Assembly (NCBI RefSeq): GCF_004193775.1
Contig: NC_041016.1
Span: 32,190,120 to 32,254,119, forward strand
From: Glycine soja
Lineage: Eukaryota > Streptophyta > Magnoliopsida > Fabales > Fabaceae
Length of the DNA stretch: 64,000 nucleotides
Direction of reading: 5' to 3'
Shown: positions 21,987 through 31,799 of the stretch, in pieces
Layout of the letters: each line of letters begins with the position of its first letter
Position numbering within the stretch: the stretch's first letter is position 1
Made by a program: the position numbers and the translations under genes
Notes under the pieces: model-generated
What the model was told of the DNA's origin: nothing
Databases searched by the model: none
The model's input: the letters and a program-made list of their open reading frames with translations, nothing else

Positions 21987-22249
21987 CAAAAAGAATTCGC
22001 CAAGGACTAATCGCCTGAATTCTTTTTGTGTCTCTCTTCTCCCTTTTCCAAAAGAACAAAGGACTAATCGCCTGAATTCTTTTGTGTCTCCTTTCTCCCT
22101 TGTCAAAGAATTCAAAACGACACAGTCTGAGAATTCTTTTGATTCTTCCCTTTCCCATATACAAAAGATTTCAAAGGACTAACTGCCTTAGAATTATTTT
22201 GTATCCCCATTCACAAAGTTTCAAAGGTTTAACCGCCTGAGAACTTTGT
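21987..22249 (+). other. Hairpin array 1 in solo LTR I (loop AAGGACTAATCGCCTGA type)
   Basis: Five successive inverted repeats enclose similar loops. Hairpin 1 pairs CAAAAAGAATTC (21987-21998) with GAATTCTTTTTG (22017-22028), 12 perfect bp. Hairpin 2 pairs CAAAAGAA (22049-22056) with TTCTTTTG (22077-22084). Hairpin 3 pairs AAAGAATTC (22105-22113) with GAATTCTTT (22131-22139). Hairpin 4 is weaker (22161-22166 with 22197-22202). Hairpin 5 pairs ACAAAGTT (22213-22220) with AACTTTGT (22242-22249). Loops 1, 2, 4 and 5 share AAGGnnTAAnnGCCT; loop 3 differs (ACGACACAGTCTGA). Confidence 0.75.
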
Positions 22250-22254
22250 CTTAA

Positions 22255-22443
22255 CACATTGGAGGGTACATCCTTTGTGGTACAAGTAGAGGGTACATCT
22301 ACTTGGGTTGTTGACTGAGAACAAGAGAGGGTACATCTCTTGTGGATCAGTTCTAATGGAGGGTACATCCACTAGGTTGTTCAAAGAGAACAAGGGAGGG
22401 TACATCCCTTGTGGATCTTTGCTTGTAAAAGGATTTTTACAAG
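22255..22443 (+). other. Hairpin array 2 in solo LTR I (constant loop AGGGTACAT)
   Basis: Five hairpins share the 9-nt loop AGGGTACAT while the stems differ. Stems are CACATTGG/CCTTTGTG (two T-T mismatches), CAAGTAG/CTACTTG, ACAAGAG/CTCTTGT, CTAATGG/CCACTAG (one mismatch) and ACAAGGG/CCCTTGT. Loops lie at 22263-22271, 22290-22298, 22328-22336, 22360-22368 and 22397-22405. A sixth hairpin, CTTGTAAAA/TTTTACAAG with loop GGAT, lies at 22422-22443. Confidence 0.85.
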
Positions 22444-22734
22444 GTTGAAAAGAAATTTCAAGGACCGCAGGTCGCTTGGGAACTGGATGTAGGCACGGGT
22501 TGTTGTCGAACCAGTATAAAAACTCGTATGTGTTTGTCTCCTTCTTCCTTACTCTTTTAATTTCCGTTGTGCACTTTAATTCCCGCTTTTACTTTTGGTT
22601 AAGTTTCTTTTCTATTCTTCATTTACTTAACAACATAGTAAAAGCCTTAGAAGAGTAATTTTTTAATTAGTAAAGGTTTAGGAATAATTAATTCAACCCC
22701 CCTCTTAATTATTCTGAGGCCACTTGATCCATCT

Positions 22735-23276
22735 ACAAGAACATCAAGAAGATCATTCAAAAGATGACGATGTCATACAGAGATTGGCATGAGATGCTCC
22801 CTTTCACGCTGCATGGTTACCGAACTTCAGTACGCACATCAACTTGGGCAACTCTGTTTTCGTTGGTGTATGGAATGGAAGTTGTACTATTGTTTGAAGT
22901 AGAAGTCCCCTCTTTAAGGATTCTGCCAGAGTCCGGGTTGAAAGAGTCGAAGTGGGCCCAAGCATGTTTTGATCAGCTCAATCTTATAGAAGGTAAGAGA
23001 TTGGAAGCTATGAGCCATGGGCATTTGTATCAAAGATGGGTGAAGAATTCTTCTGAAAAGAAGGTACGCTCGCACAAGTTCAACGAAGGGGATCTTGTCT
23101 TGAAGAAAGTATCCCAGGCCCAAAAGGACAATAGGGGGAAGTGGGCTCCAAACTATGAAGGGCCTTTCATTGTGAAGAAGGCATTCTCAGGAAGAGCACT
23201 GGTGCTTGCCAGTATGGACGATGAAGAGTTGCCTTCACCTGTGAACGTCGATATCGCCAAACAGTATTATGCTTAG
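22735..23276 (+). pseudogene. Ogre A integrase, C-terminal part
   Basis: This resumes after solo LTR I with NIKKIIQKM, then MTMSYRDWHEMLPFTLHGYR, SLVYGMEVVLLFEVEVPSLR, RSHKFNEGDLVLKKVSQAQK and GKWAPNYEGPFIVKKAFSGR, ending at TAG 23274-23276. These are the conserved GPY/F-type C-terminal blocks of Ogre/Tat gypsy integrase. The frame is open throughout, so this part is better kept than gag. Confidence 0.85.
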
Positions 23277-24695
23277 CACTTGGGGTCGCTAGGAGAGTCA
23301 ATACATGATTGTACTTTGAGGCTCCCTAAAGTTTTCTAGTCCTTTGTAAATCATGATCGCAACATTTTAATAAACATCGGATTGGTGGTTTGCATTTCAA
23401 TCCTTGTGTTGTGTTTGTTATTGCTTTAGAATACATACTCTCATTTTAAATCCCGAGGCATTCGGCTCGAATCTATGGGGGTGCTGCAAAGCGTTTAAAT
23501 AAAATTGAAAATAACAAACATTTGTTTAAATCGTTGCACTTGAACTACCTAATCATGAGCATGCATGCATATGCATTTGTCATCTTGTGAGTCGGAGGAT
23601 AAGCAAAGGTTTGGTCAATACCACACCGAATTCAAGGCAAAGATAAACAAAGGTAAGTGGTAGCGTAGTCATATTTTACTGTGTAGTGCCATTTCCTGTA
23701 TTCAGAGACTTAGGGGCAGGTATGAGTAGGTGCTAGGCCCGTAATCAACTGATCATCATCCCATATCCATCTCAAGACATTAAAGAAGCGTTACTGGGAG
23801 GCAGCCTAGTACCTTTTAAATTTCTGCTTGTTATTTTATTCATTTATTTTTATTAAGGCATAGTTGAATATGCCTAGTTTTTTCGTAATCAATAAACAAG
23901 CGCAAACCTAGAGGTTAGTCAAATTTTGCAAAGAATTCTTGCAAAAAAAAAAGCAGAGTTAGCTTGCCTGGGCGAGCATCATCTGCACGAAAACATAAAA
24001 AAGGGGGGCAAGGGTGAAGGTTCATTCACCCCAAAACCTCCCCCAAGCTTCCAAGAACGAAGGTATTCGTGGGATTTGCATTTTTTCAGTCCTAAGTCAC
24101 CATTGTTTGCATTTTTTGTTCCATTTGGCATTATTGCTCACTCCATACGAGTAAATACACTATCCTTTGGTTCTCTAGCTTTCCATTGATGCATTTTTGT
24201 GCTCTAAATTGTATGCATTTGCTCAAATCTGTGAAGTAATTTGTCCTTGAATTTATGCTTGTCTTGTTGAATTGGGGGGTTGTAAGGGATGGCCTTAGGC
24301 CTGTGGGGCGTTCTGGAGCAATTGGGCATGTCACATTGCCCTCATTCCCCGTTTTTTCATGCCTAAAAGGTGCGCCCACCAAGTGCTCGGTGAAATGCCT
24401 CAATGGCATTTAAGCAAAATTCTGTGAATATTGTTTATGGAACTGACTTGGGCATAGGTGGCTTCCATTGTTGAGTTTAGGGATAGCTTGTAGAAACTAG
24501 GATAGGTGCCCAAATATGTGCTTAGGCCTAGAGACCCAAGCTTTGTTTTTGAATGCAAGAGAGCATGGAAATGAGAGCATATTGGTAAGGTTTCCCCTTT
24601 AGGCCAGCATTTGATGAAGGCTGCACCTTGATGTTCTTTGCGCCTAGATGATGTGGAAATGTTGGTCATAAAGTAGGTAGCAAGAGGCAAATAAA
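23277..24695 (+). other. Ogre A non-coding region after integrase
   Basis: This 1.4-kb spacer between integrase and the short tandem repeats has no supportable ORF. It includes a GGGGGGCAAGGG purine tract near 24003 and a CCTGGGCGAGC block at 23968 like those in Ogre LTRs. Confidence 0.5.
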
Positions 24696-24699
24696 GCGT

Positions 24700-24935
24700 A
24701 CTTGTATTGGGTAGGTAGCCAAATACCTTGCCAATTTTCATGTGTTAATGTCGGTAGCAAAAATACCTTGCCATTTTGTGTGTTAATGTAGGTAGCAAAA
24801 ATACCTTGCCCATTTGCATATGTGTTAATGTAGGTAGTAAAAATACCTTGCCATTTTGTGTGTTAATGTAGGTAGCAAAAATACCTTGCCAATTTGTATA
24901 TTGATGTAGCCTAGGAAAATACCTTGCAAATATGT
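24700..24935 (+). repeat. Short tandem repeat, about 38-42 bp, five to six units
   Basis: Units carry TGTTAATGTAGGTAGCAAAA and ATACCTTGCC; TGTTAATG starts at 24743, 24781, 24823 and 24861. Degenerate end units lie near 24710 and 24905. Inverted relatives (GAGGTATTTTGCTA, AAGGTATCTTGCTACCTAAA) are in Ogre B at 37490-37570. Confidence 0.75.
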
Positions 24936-25114
24936 ATGTATGTTCGTAAATATATATGGATCCTTGAGAAGCATACGCATCGACATGTAAGTTTCTCTAA
25001 ATTCATATTGATATTTGTGTTTTGTCGGAAGGAATTGTATTCTGTTTGTGCTTGATTTTGCTTTAAAATGGCATTTCCTTGTAAACTGACTTTACAAATG
25101 TGTCTTTGCAGGAG

Positions 25115-26200
25115 ATGGCCCCAAGAAAGCTCCCCACGAAGAGGTCCAGGAAGGATACCACTGGAGAGGGTTCTAGTGCGGCCCTGCAAGCTAACATGGG
25201 CTTCGACAGACATCGGTTCCGGAGCGCAGAACACCAGCAGCTTTACGAGACCATCAAGAGATGGTCATTCCTTAGAGAGAGACAAGTCCAGCTGAGGGAT
25301 GATGAGTTTCTTGACTTTCAGGGAGAGATAGCCTGCAGGCGCTAGGCACCGCTTGTGACACCCATGGCTAAATTCAATTTGAAGATAGTCATGGAGTTCT
25401 ATGCTAATGCCTAGCCTACCGAGGAGGGGGTCTGAGATATGCGCTCCTGGGTGAGGGGTTAGTGGATTCCTTTCGATGGAGATGCCCTCAGCCAGTTCCT
25501 GGGACACCCATTGATCTTGGGAGAGGGCCAGCAGTGCGTGTACAACCAGAGGAGGAGTCAAGCCTCTAGCTTTGATGAGGAGGATATCACCCAGCTGCTA
25601 TGCATACCGGAGCAAGACTTCGCCCAGACCGCCGCAGGGAGACGAGTGCAGATCATGTGCACCGTCATAACCACCCTCACATAGATATGGATGACGTTGC
25701 TACAAAGCAACATTTTGCCTCGTGACCACAACTTTGACCTCCCCCTGCTGAAGTGTCAGTTGGTTTATGCCATCCTGACACAGGTGAGTGTGCATGTGGC
25801 TCATCTCATATCTGACGCTATTTATCAGTTTGCAGGGATTGTACCCATGAGACACCTTGTGGACCCGAAGAAGTCCAACAGGGTCCTAGGGTTTCTTGCT
25901 CTGATTACGGGCCTTTATCAGTTCTATGGAGTGCCCGTCGCCCCCAACAAGGTCATCCGGCCGCCTATTAACAAGGCCTTCATTGAGAAATACTGCACCC
26001 CTAGGCAGGCGCAGGGCCAGGCACCACAACAACTAGAGGAAGACCAACAGCTAGCTGCAAATGCGCCATCACCGCCTCAAGAGGAGGTACCGTCTCTGAG
26101 GTCCATCTCTGATCACCTACGGAGGATAGAACTCCAGATGCATAGGTACATGCATCACGTGACTAGCCAGCAGGCGACTAATCACAGAGGGCAGGTGTAG
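25115..26200 (+). pseudogene. PTP-domain gene of Ogre A
   Basis: ATG 25115 opens MAPRKLPTKRSRKDTTGEGS, then FRSAEHQQLYETIKRWSFLR, LGHPLILGEGQQC, QLLCIPEQDFAQTAAGRR, LLQSNILPRDHNFDLPLLKC, HVAHLISDAIYQFAGIVPMR and FIEKYCTPRQAQG. This is a second PTP-type protein, distinct from that in element G but with the same overall pattern. It lies downstream of pol in a gypsy element; function unknown. The frame is kept end to end but has five stops (25343, near 25411, 25432, 25459, and 25681). Each fits TGG to TAG, CAG to TAG or CGA to TGA. TTGCAG precedes the start and could be a splice acceptor. Confidence 0.75.
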
Positions 26201-27258
26201 TTGAACGATACATTCTACCATTACAACATGCACCAGCAGAGTTAGGACCCCAGTCCTTTCCCTTGGCCCACCCCCAAGCAGTTCGAGGCCATGATGGCTT
26301 GGCCTGGCCAACACGCTTTTCAAAAGAAGTAACTGCCAGTTTTTCTTTGGAAAAATTCACTGGTCAGAACACAAATGGATTTTGAAAAAAAATGTGTGTA
26401 CACCAGAAGGGTGAATGCTGTGAAAGTTTTCCCGATTGCCTAAATGGACTCAGATGTGTGCATAAATTGATAAAAAAAAGCATCTTTTGGAAACACTGAG
26501 TTGATTTTAAATAGGGAAAATGAACCCTAAGCCTTAGTGTTACATGGCCACAAAACTTGATGCTTGAGTATCCACATGGGTGCATGCATGATTAGTTTTG
26601 CATAAATTTCTAAACCATCATTGTTATATGCGTGTCATGGAAATAATATGGGGCATTCCCTTATCTCTGAACCGCTTGCCAAGAAAATACCTTGACATAC
26701 GCCATGTCTTGCCTTCTGCAAGCCTTTTAGCCGAAACCCCAACCCTTCGACCATGTCTTGACCCAGGATAGGAATTTTCACCCTTACCCTCGGAAGAAAG
26801 AATAGAAGGGTCTCCCAAAAAAGAAGTTTCATTTACTATTTAGTTGTGAATGTGCTTCAAAAAGCAAAATAAAAAGAGAAAATCCCCGATCAAAGATTGG
26901 AGGAAAGCAAGAATAAGAAAAAATTCCCGATCAGAGATCAAAAGAAAGCAAAGAGAAATATACAGAAATGTCGTTGGATAAGACAATGTCTGAATAATGT
27001 ACAGAGTTGTCACAAGCAAGAAATAAAAGAAAAGAAACCATGATTTGAAACACATGAAGCTCCCCTTCTTGGTTACCAACCAAATCTTTGTGCCTGCATC
27101 TCTTTTGCGCCACGCTAAACAAAAAAAATAGGAAAGGAAAAGGCCGAAACGCCCAAAGCAAAACTTCCCACAAAACACGCCATTCCCGAAAAGTCCTATT
27201 GATCCATGATTGCACATGTTATCTTTGATTTGATAGGAAATGATTTGCAAAGTCAGGA
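26201..27258 (+). other. Ogre A 3' non-coding region
   Basis: This matches, in inverted orientation, Ogre B at about 36490-37380 (e.g. ATCATGGAAATAATATGGGG and the GATCAAAGAT/CCCGATC blocks). Similarity stops at about 27258, where gypsy C1 sequence begins at a shared AGGAACC. No LTR of Ogre A remains. Confidence 0.7.
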
Positions 27259-27453
27259 ACCAACATGATTCTTCATTCTTCATCTAGTGCTAATGGTGAG
27301 GGTTTTACTCCTAACAACCCCTTGTATAGAAAATTAGATGAGTTGAGATCCCTTAAATTGTGGAAGTAAAAACAAGAGAGAAAAGAAAAAAGAAAAAAAA
27401 AGAGTGGAAGAGATAAGTCAAGATGAAAGAGAGAGGAAGAAAGAAGAAAAATA

Positions 27454-27940
27454 ATGAAAGAAATGAAAAGAGAAAAACATGTCGCCTATAGTAGTCATGA
27501 ATCTTGCAAGAGTTTAAGTGAAGAACTTAGTGACTATTATGGATATTGGAATAGGTCACATACTAAACATCACTCCCAAAGAAGAGAAAAGGATAGAAGG
27601 CCTCGAGAGGTTAACATTAGCCTCCCATATTTCCATGGAAAAGATAATGTTGAGGCCTACCTAGATTGGGAAATGAAGGTTGAACAATTCTTTGCTTGCC
27701 ATCATATTAGTGAAGAGAGAAAAGTTCCATTGCCTAACTTTATCTTCCAAGTGTGTGCCCTATATTGCTGGACTTCCCTTGTTAGGGAAAGAGGGATTCA
27801 TGGGGATCCTCTAGTAAAGTATTGGAATGATCTTAAGAGTGCCCTTAGGAAAGGTACATTCCCTCCTACTATGAAAGGGAGCTTATGGACAAGCTCCAAA
27901 AGCTTAGACAAGGGAGTATGACTTAGGGAGGAGGAAAGAA
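27454..27940 (+). pseudogene. gag: C1 gag remnant
   Basis: Blocks are HVAYSSHESCKSLSEELSDY, the conserved VNISLPYFHGKDNVEAYLDW and EMKVEQFFACHHISEERKV, then VKYWNDLKSALRKGTFPP. The region between is shortened. The frame stops at 27919-27921 and the zinc knuckle is incomplete (only GHIASHC at about 27950). Confidence 0.7.
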
Positions 27941-28573
27941 CAAGCATTGCCAGGCCACATTGCTTCTCATTGCCCCACAAAGAAAACCATGATCATGAGG
28001 GGTCAAGACATCTATAGTAGCCAAAAGGAGGCTACATCTTCTCCTTCCTCAAGTGGAAGTGAGGGTGAAGCCAATGGTGATGACCATATTGAAGAGATTT
28101 ACCCCTATGAAGAAGGTGATCTTCTAATGGTCAGAAGGTTACTTGGGAGTCAATCTTGTGACCTAACCCAAACCCAAAGAGAGAACATCTTTCATACAAG
28201 ATGCAAGGTTTAAAACAAAAATTGTTCTGTCATTGTGGATAGTGGGTCTTGCTGCAGTTGTTGTAGCACAAGGTTGGTATCCAAGTTAAGTCTCACTATC
28301 ATTTCCCACACAAATCCTTACAAGCTTCAATAGCTCAATGAGCAAGGGGAAATGATAGTCAATCAACAAGAAAAGATACCCTTTTATATAAGGGACTACT
28401 GTGATGAAGTCTTATGTGATATAATCCCTATGGAAGTAGGGCACATTTTGTTGGGTAGACCATGGCAACTTGACAAGAAAGAAATTCACAATGGTCTCAC
28501 CAATGAAATAACCCTCACTCATGGAAGAAAAAAGTTCAAACTTGTTTCCTTGATACCTTCACAAGTGGTTTAG
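27941..28573 (+). pseudogene. C1 zinc-knuckle end and aspartic protease
   Basis: GHIASHCPTKKTMIMRGQD leads to a Ser/Glu-rich linker, MVRRLLGSQSCDLTQTQREN, then the protease active site VDSGS at about 28235-28249, and DEVLCDIIPMEVGHILLGRP. A TAA at 28211-28213 and a TAG near 28331 break the frame. The catalytic DSG triplet is kept. Confidence 0.72.
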
Positions 28574-29524
28574 GATCAAGTACTAATAAAAATCAAATGG
28601 AATAAGGAAAAGAATAGAAAAAGAAAAGAAAAAAAAACCTTTAATGGTTAAGGAGGAGTGTAAGGAGGTAAATGTCTCCTCCAAGAGGTTAGCTAAGAAA
28701 GAAACTCATTTTGCAATAAAGACAAACAATAAAGAAATTCCCTTCTTAGACAACCCCTCCACATCTTCACCTTTGTGAAAGGACACTTGTTAGCACTACC
28801 ACACCTCTTGGGCTTGAAGTTATTCCTCAAGTAAAGGAGTTGTTGGATGAGGGTTTGGTTCATAAGAGCTTAAATCTTTGTGCTTTGTTAGTGCCCAAAA
28901 TAGTTATTATTAGGCACCAAATCCCTAAGATAGGTGGTATGATGAATATGTTTAGTGATGCAACCCTCTTTGGCAAAATCACCCATGAACCTAACACTTT
29001 CAAGATTCATGTGCATAGGGACTCTTTAGGTAGGTTTGTTCTTATTTTTGGTTTTAATACAAACCTAGGTCCTCATATGGGACACCTTAGGTTTTTCGTA
29101 CTTTTGGTAGGAGTAAACAACATGAAAATACAGAAAAGGTATGTTTTATTGCATTACTTTTCTTAATTTTTTAAATAGTGATCAAGGGGTTCCCATGCTC
29201 CCTAAGAGAATAAAGGTTATTCCTAAGTGGCCCACTCCACCAAGTATAAGGGAAATTTGGGGCTTCCATGACTTAACAAACTTCTACAAAAGGTTTGTAC
29301 CATATTTTTCTATACTTGTAGCACCACTCATTGAGTTGGTGAGGAACCATGTTCCCTCGTGGGAAGATGCCCAGGAAAAGGGTTTTCAGACCTTATGCTA
29401 CTCTAACATACCCAACACCGTTAATATATATTTTTTTAATTCTTTTTACAGGTGTTGAAGGAAGGAGCCCAGAGTTTCAAGAACCTTTGGATTTGAGGTC
29501 AAATCCTTTTCAAGGGGGAGGGGA
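28574..29524 (+). pseudogene. C1 reverse transcriptase remnant
   Basis: Fragments are LDEGLVHKSLNLCALLVPK (RT N-terminus), HQIPKIGGMMNMFSDATLFG, then a jump to KVIPKWPTPPSIREIWGFHD and FYKRFVPYFSILVAPLIELV (RT thumb). The palm with the YxDD box is missing. The final frame (GRSPEFQEPLDLRSNPFQGG) runs into the polypurine tract and LTR. The same deletion is seen in C2. Confidence 0.7.
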
Positions 29525-30607
29525 TGATGCAATCCTACCCCACAAGGGCATTAAATAGAAGACTCCAAGAAAAATATGGTTCTCATGAAAGAGAAGGTCC
29601 TATGGTTCTCATGAGCCTTAGGGTAGATTTTGGGCCCATGGGCTAAGTATGAGCCCACTTATCTTTGTACATATTAGATAAGGGTTTCATTATTTTCAGG
29701 CCTTGTATTTAGGGTTCGATAGTATAGGGAGGGTGATACAATCATACCCCCAAGGGTATTGGATAGAAGACTCTAAGAGAATTAGGTTAGAGCTGGTAAA
29801 GAAGGCCCTAGGGTTCTCATGAACCTCAGGGTAGATTTTTTAGCCCATGGGCCAAGGTTGGGTTCACTCTTATTTGTAAATATTAGAATAGGTTTTTCTT
29901 TCTTTTGGGCCTTATATTTTAGCCATTGTAGTAGTATAGGGTTTTAGCCTTGTATTTCAGGGTATTTTGAGTAGACTTTGTAGTAGGGACTTTTTTGTAT
30001 TTTCATGTATTTTGGCATGGGAGTGGGCTTATCTATTATAAGGGGTGTGTGTAGCTAAGGTCTAGCTTCTCATCTCAAGGAGGTTAGCATAGCTATTAGA
30101 GGGGTGTGTGTAGCTAAGCTCTAGCTTCTCTACAAATCTTCGCAATGAAGCTTTTCAAGGTAGTTTCTCAAGGAAGCTTCTCAAGGAGGTGAGCTTAGTT
30201 ATTAGAGGGGTGTGTGTAGCTAAGCTCTAGCTTCTCAAGGAAACTTCTCAAGGAAGCTACCTAGGCTATAGATAGAAGCATATGTAACACTTGTTGTAAC
30301 TTTGATGAATGAGAGTCTTGTGAGGCACACTTCAAAGTTCAACTTCTCTCCCTCTTTTTCTCCTTCAATTCCGTGCTCCCTTCCCCCCCTTTCTCTATCT
30401 CATTCTTTTCCTCCATTGAAGCTTTCTCTCTAAGCTTCTTATCCAAGACACTCTCTTGGTGGTGAAGCTTCTCCTTCCATGGCTTATATTCCCTAGTGGA
30501 TGGCGCCTCCTCTAACCTCTTCTCCATGGTGGAAATCACCATTGAAGGACCTCATTGAAGCTCAAAGATCCATCCTCCATAGAAGCTTCTCAAGCAAGCT
30601 TCCTCCA
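29525..30607 (+). repeat. LTR shared by C1 and C2
   Basis: It starts TGATGCAATCCTACCCC after the tract CAAGGGGGAGGGGA and ends CTTCCTCCA; 1083 bp. A segment of about 200 bp is duplicated at its start (29525 and about 29729), which explains its extra length over 51174-52056. It holds repeats of GGTGTGTGTAGCTAAG near 30040-30230. It is 3' LTR to C1 and 5' LTR to C2. Confidence 0.8.
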
Positions 30608-30608
30608 A

Positions 30609-30623
30609 TGGTAATCAGGGCAC
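30609..30623 (+). promoter_or_regulatory. Primer-binding-site-like sequence of C2
   Basis: TGGTAATCAGGGCAC one base after the LTR resembles TGGTATCAGAGCAC with one insertion and one change. It implies that the LTR at 29525-30607 once served as a 5' LTR. Confidence 0.6.
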
Positions 30624-30898
30624 AAAAGATTCAAGTAGGTGCTCCTTAAACCTCTATTAATTTTCAGTTTTACCTTCTTCTCCATTGTTGTTTCTTCATT
30701 TTTCTCCATGTATCTTCTCACATGTCTTGTGCTAAATGTTGTCAAGATGATTCTTTAGAATTTCCACCGATTAAAATTGCTACAGAAGCTAGATTTGATT
30801 TTCTATGGTTCAAATTTCTTGTTCTTGTTCTTGAACCATGAATTATGTTGGGTTTAGGTTCCTTTGAGTTTTGTCTTGCAATTTTTTGTGGCTGAAAC
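30624..30898 (+). other. C2 leader, first part
   Basis: This is untranslated leader between the primer-binding site and the Ogre B insertion; it continues at 46562. No ORF. Confidence 0.6.
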
Positions 30899-31799
30899 CT
30901 ACATGTCGCAACATGCCCTTTTGTGGGCGAGCGAGGCGAGGCTCACGGGTGCACTTTCCAAAGGAGGAAAGATGCGTGGAGTCGCCACCAACGTTTTTTT
31001 GTGGAAAACGTCGGAAAAACCGAAGGAAACCGGTCAAAACGAAAATTCTAAGTTTGGGAGTTGTATTTACGTTTGAGGAAGGTATTAGCACCTCTCACGT
31101 TTGTCTCAAAGGACAACAGCCTATTTTTTAGAATTGTGGAAATTGTGTTACCTTAACTTTTATTTCTTTTTATTTTTTGAGGTCGACAAAAGCAGGGCTC
31201 TTGCTCCTACGTACCCTCCATCGAAGAGGAAATCAGACCTACTTACTTCTTTCTTAGGGTGAATCACACGACTTCTTTTTACTTGAAAGGTGATCATTTA
31301 AAGGCGTTGGACCTTAAAAATCATCCATTTACTTGGTAAGAAAGACTGAGATAATAAACTTTCAAATCCTTTTTTAGTGATTTTTTGTGGACGAGCTTGG
31401 CTTGGCGGGTTGATTTTAGCCTTAGTTTCACTTTAGTTATTAGTCAATTCAATTAAGAATGAGAAATCCCAAAGAGAAAGCGTCCGATTGATTTTTTCGC
31501 TTTATTTTACTAAAAGGTATTTTTTTTATTATTATATTATTATTTTACCTATTTTTTTATTTCCAACGTGGTTAAGGCACGACCGAACGGTCGGAATTCA
31601 TTTTAACAGAAATTTACGGATATTACAAATCAAATGATCGGTGGAAATTTATTTTATTTTTTGATTAGGCGAGAAATGACTTAAATAAATGACTGAAGCA
31701 CGTCAAAAGGGGGTACGAAAAGTAAATGAAAACGAGAATAAAAGTACATGAAACAAATGGGGACCACCATGGGTACATAGAATGAATTGTGTGGAAGCA

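Larger units (their letters stand above)
21066..22734 (+). repeat. Solo LTR I inserted in Ogre A integrase
   Basis: It starts TGTAGAAGCAAGC and is flanked by ACAAG (21061-21065 and 22735-22739); removing it restores the integrase frame (AANK then NIKKIIQKM). With this duplication the right end is GATCCATCT, not the usual CA. Taking the end at CTACA (22737) would give TG...CA termini but an imperfect duplication. The LTR has three palindrome pairs (21430/21451, 21531/21552, 21633/21654), TATAAAA at 21797-21803 and two hairpin arrays (21987-22249 and 22255-22443). It is the same family as 31800-33507. Confidence 0.85.
5045..27258 (+). mobile_element. Ogre A: degenerate Ogre-like Ty3/gypsy element, interrupted and truncated
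   Basis: Order on the plus strand is ORF1, gag, protease, RNase H remnant, integrase, non-coding spacer with short tandem repeats, PTP gene and a 3' non-coding region. Element G (8825-19013) splits gag and solo LTR I (21066-22734) splits integrase; the host frame resumes after each. The reverse transcriptase core is missing. No LTR remains: the left end is cut by the SIRE1-like element and the right end joins C1 at about 27258. Shared 3' sequence with Ogre B, in inverted orientation, supports the family call. Confidence 0.8.
27259..29524 (+). mobile_element. C1: internally deleted Ty3/gypsy element, internal region
   Basis: The order is gag, short protease, RT remnant, then an LTR. RNase H and integrase are absent. 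It has no 5' LTR. It is parallel to C2 (48180-51173) and has the same shortened layout. The end of pol overlaps the LTR start, as in gypsy D. Confidence 0.75.

Noticed and set aside
22731..22740. Solo LTR I end at CTACA (22737)
   Set aside because: It would give TG...CA termini, but the flanks would not form a 5-bp duplication and the integrase would lack one codon; ACAAG with an end at 22734 fits better, though not perfectly.
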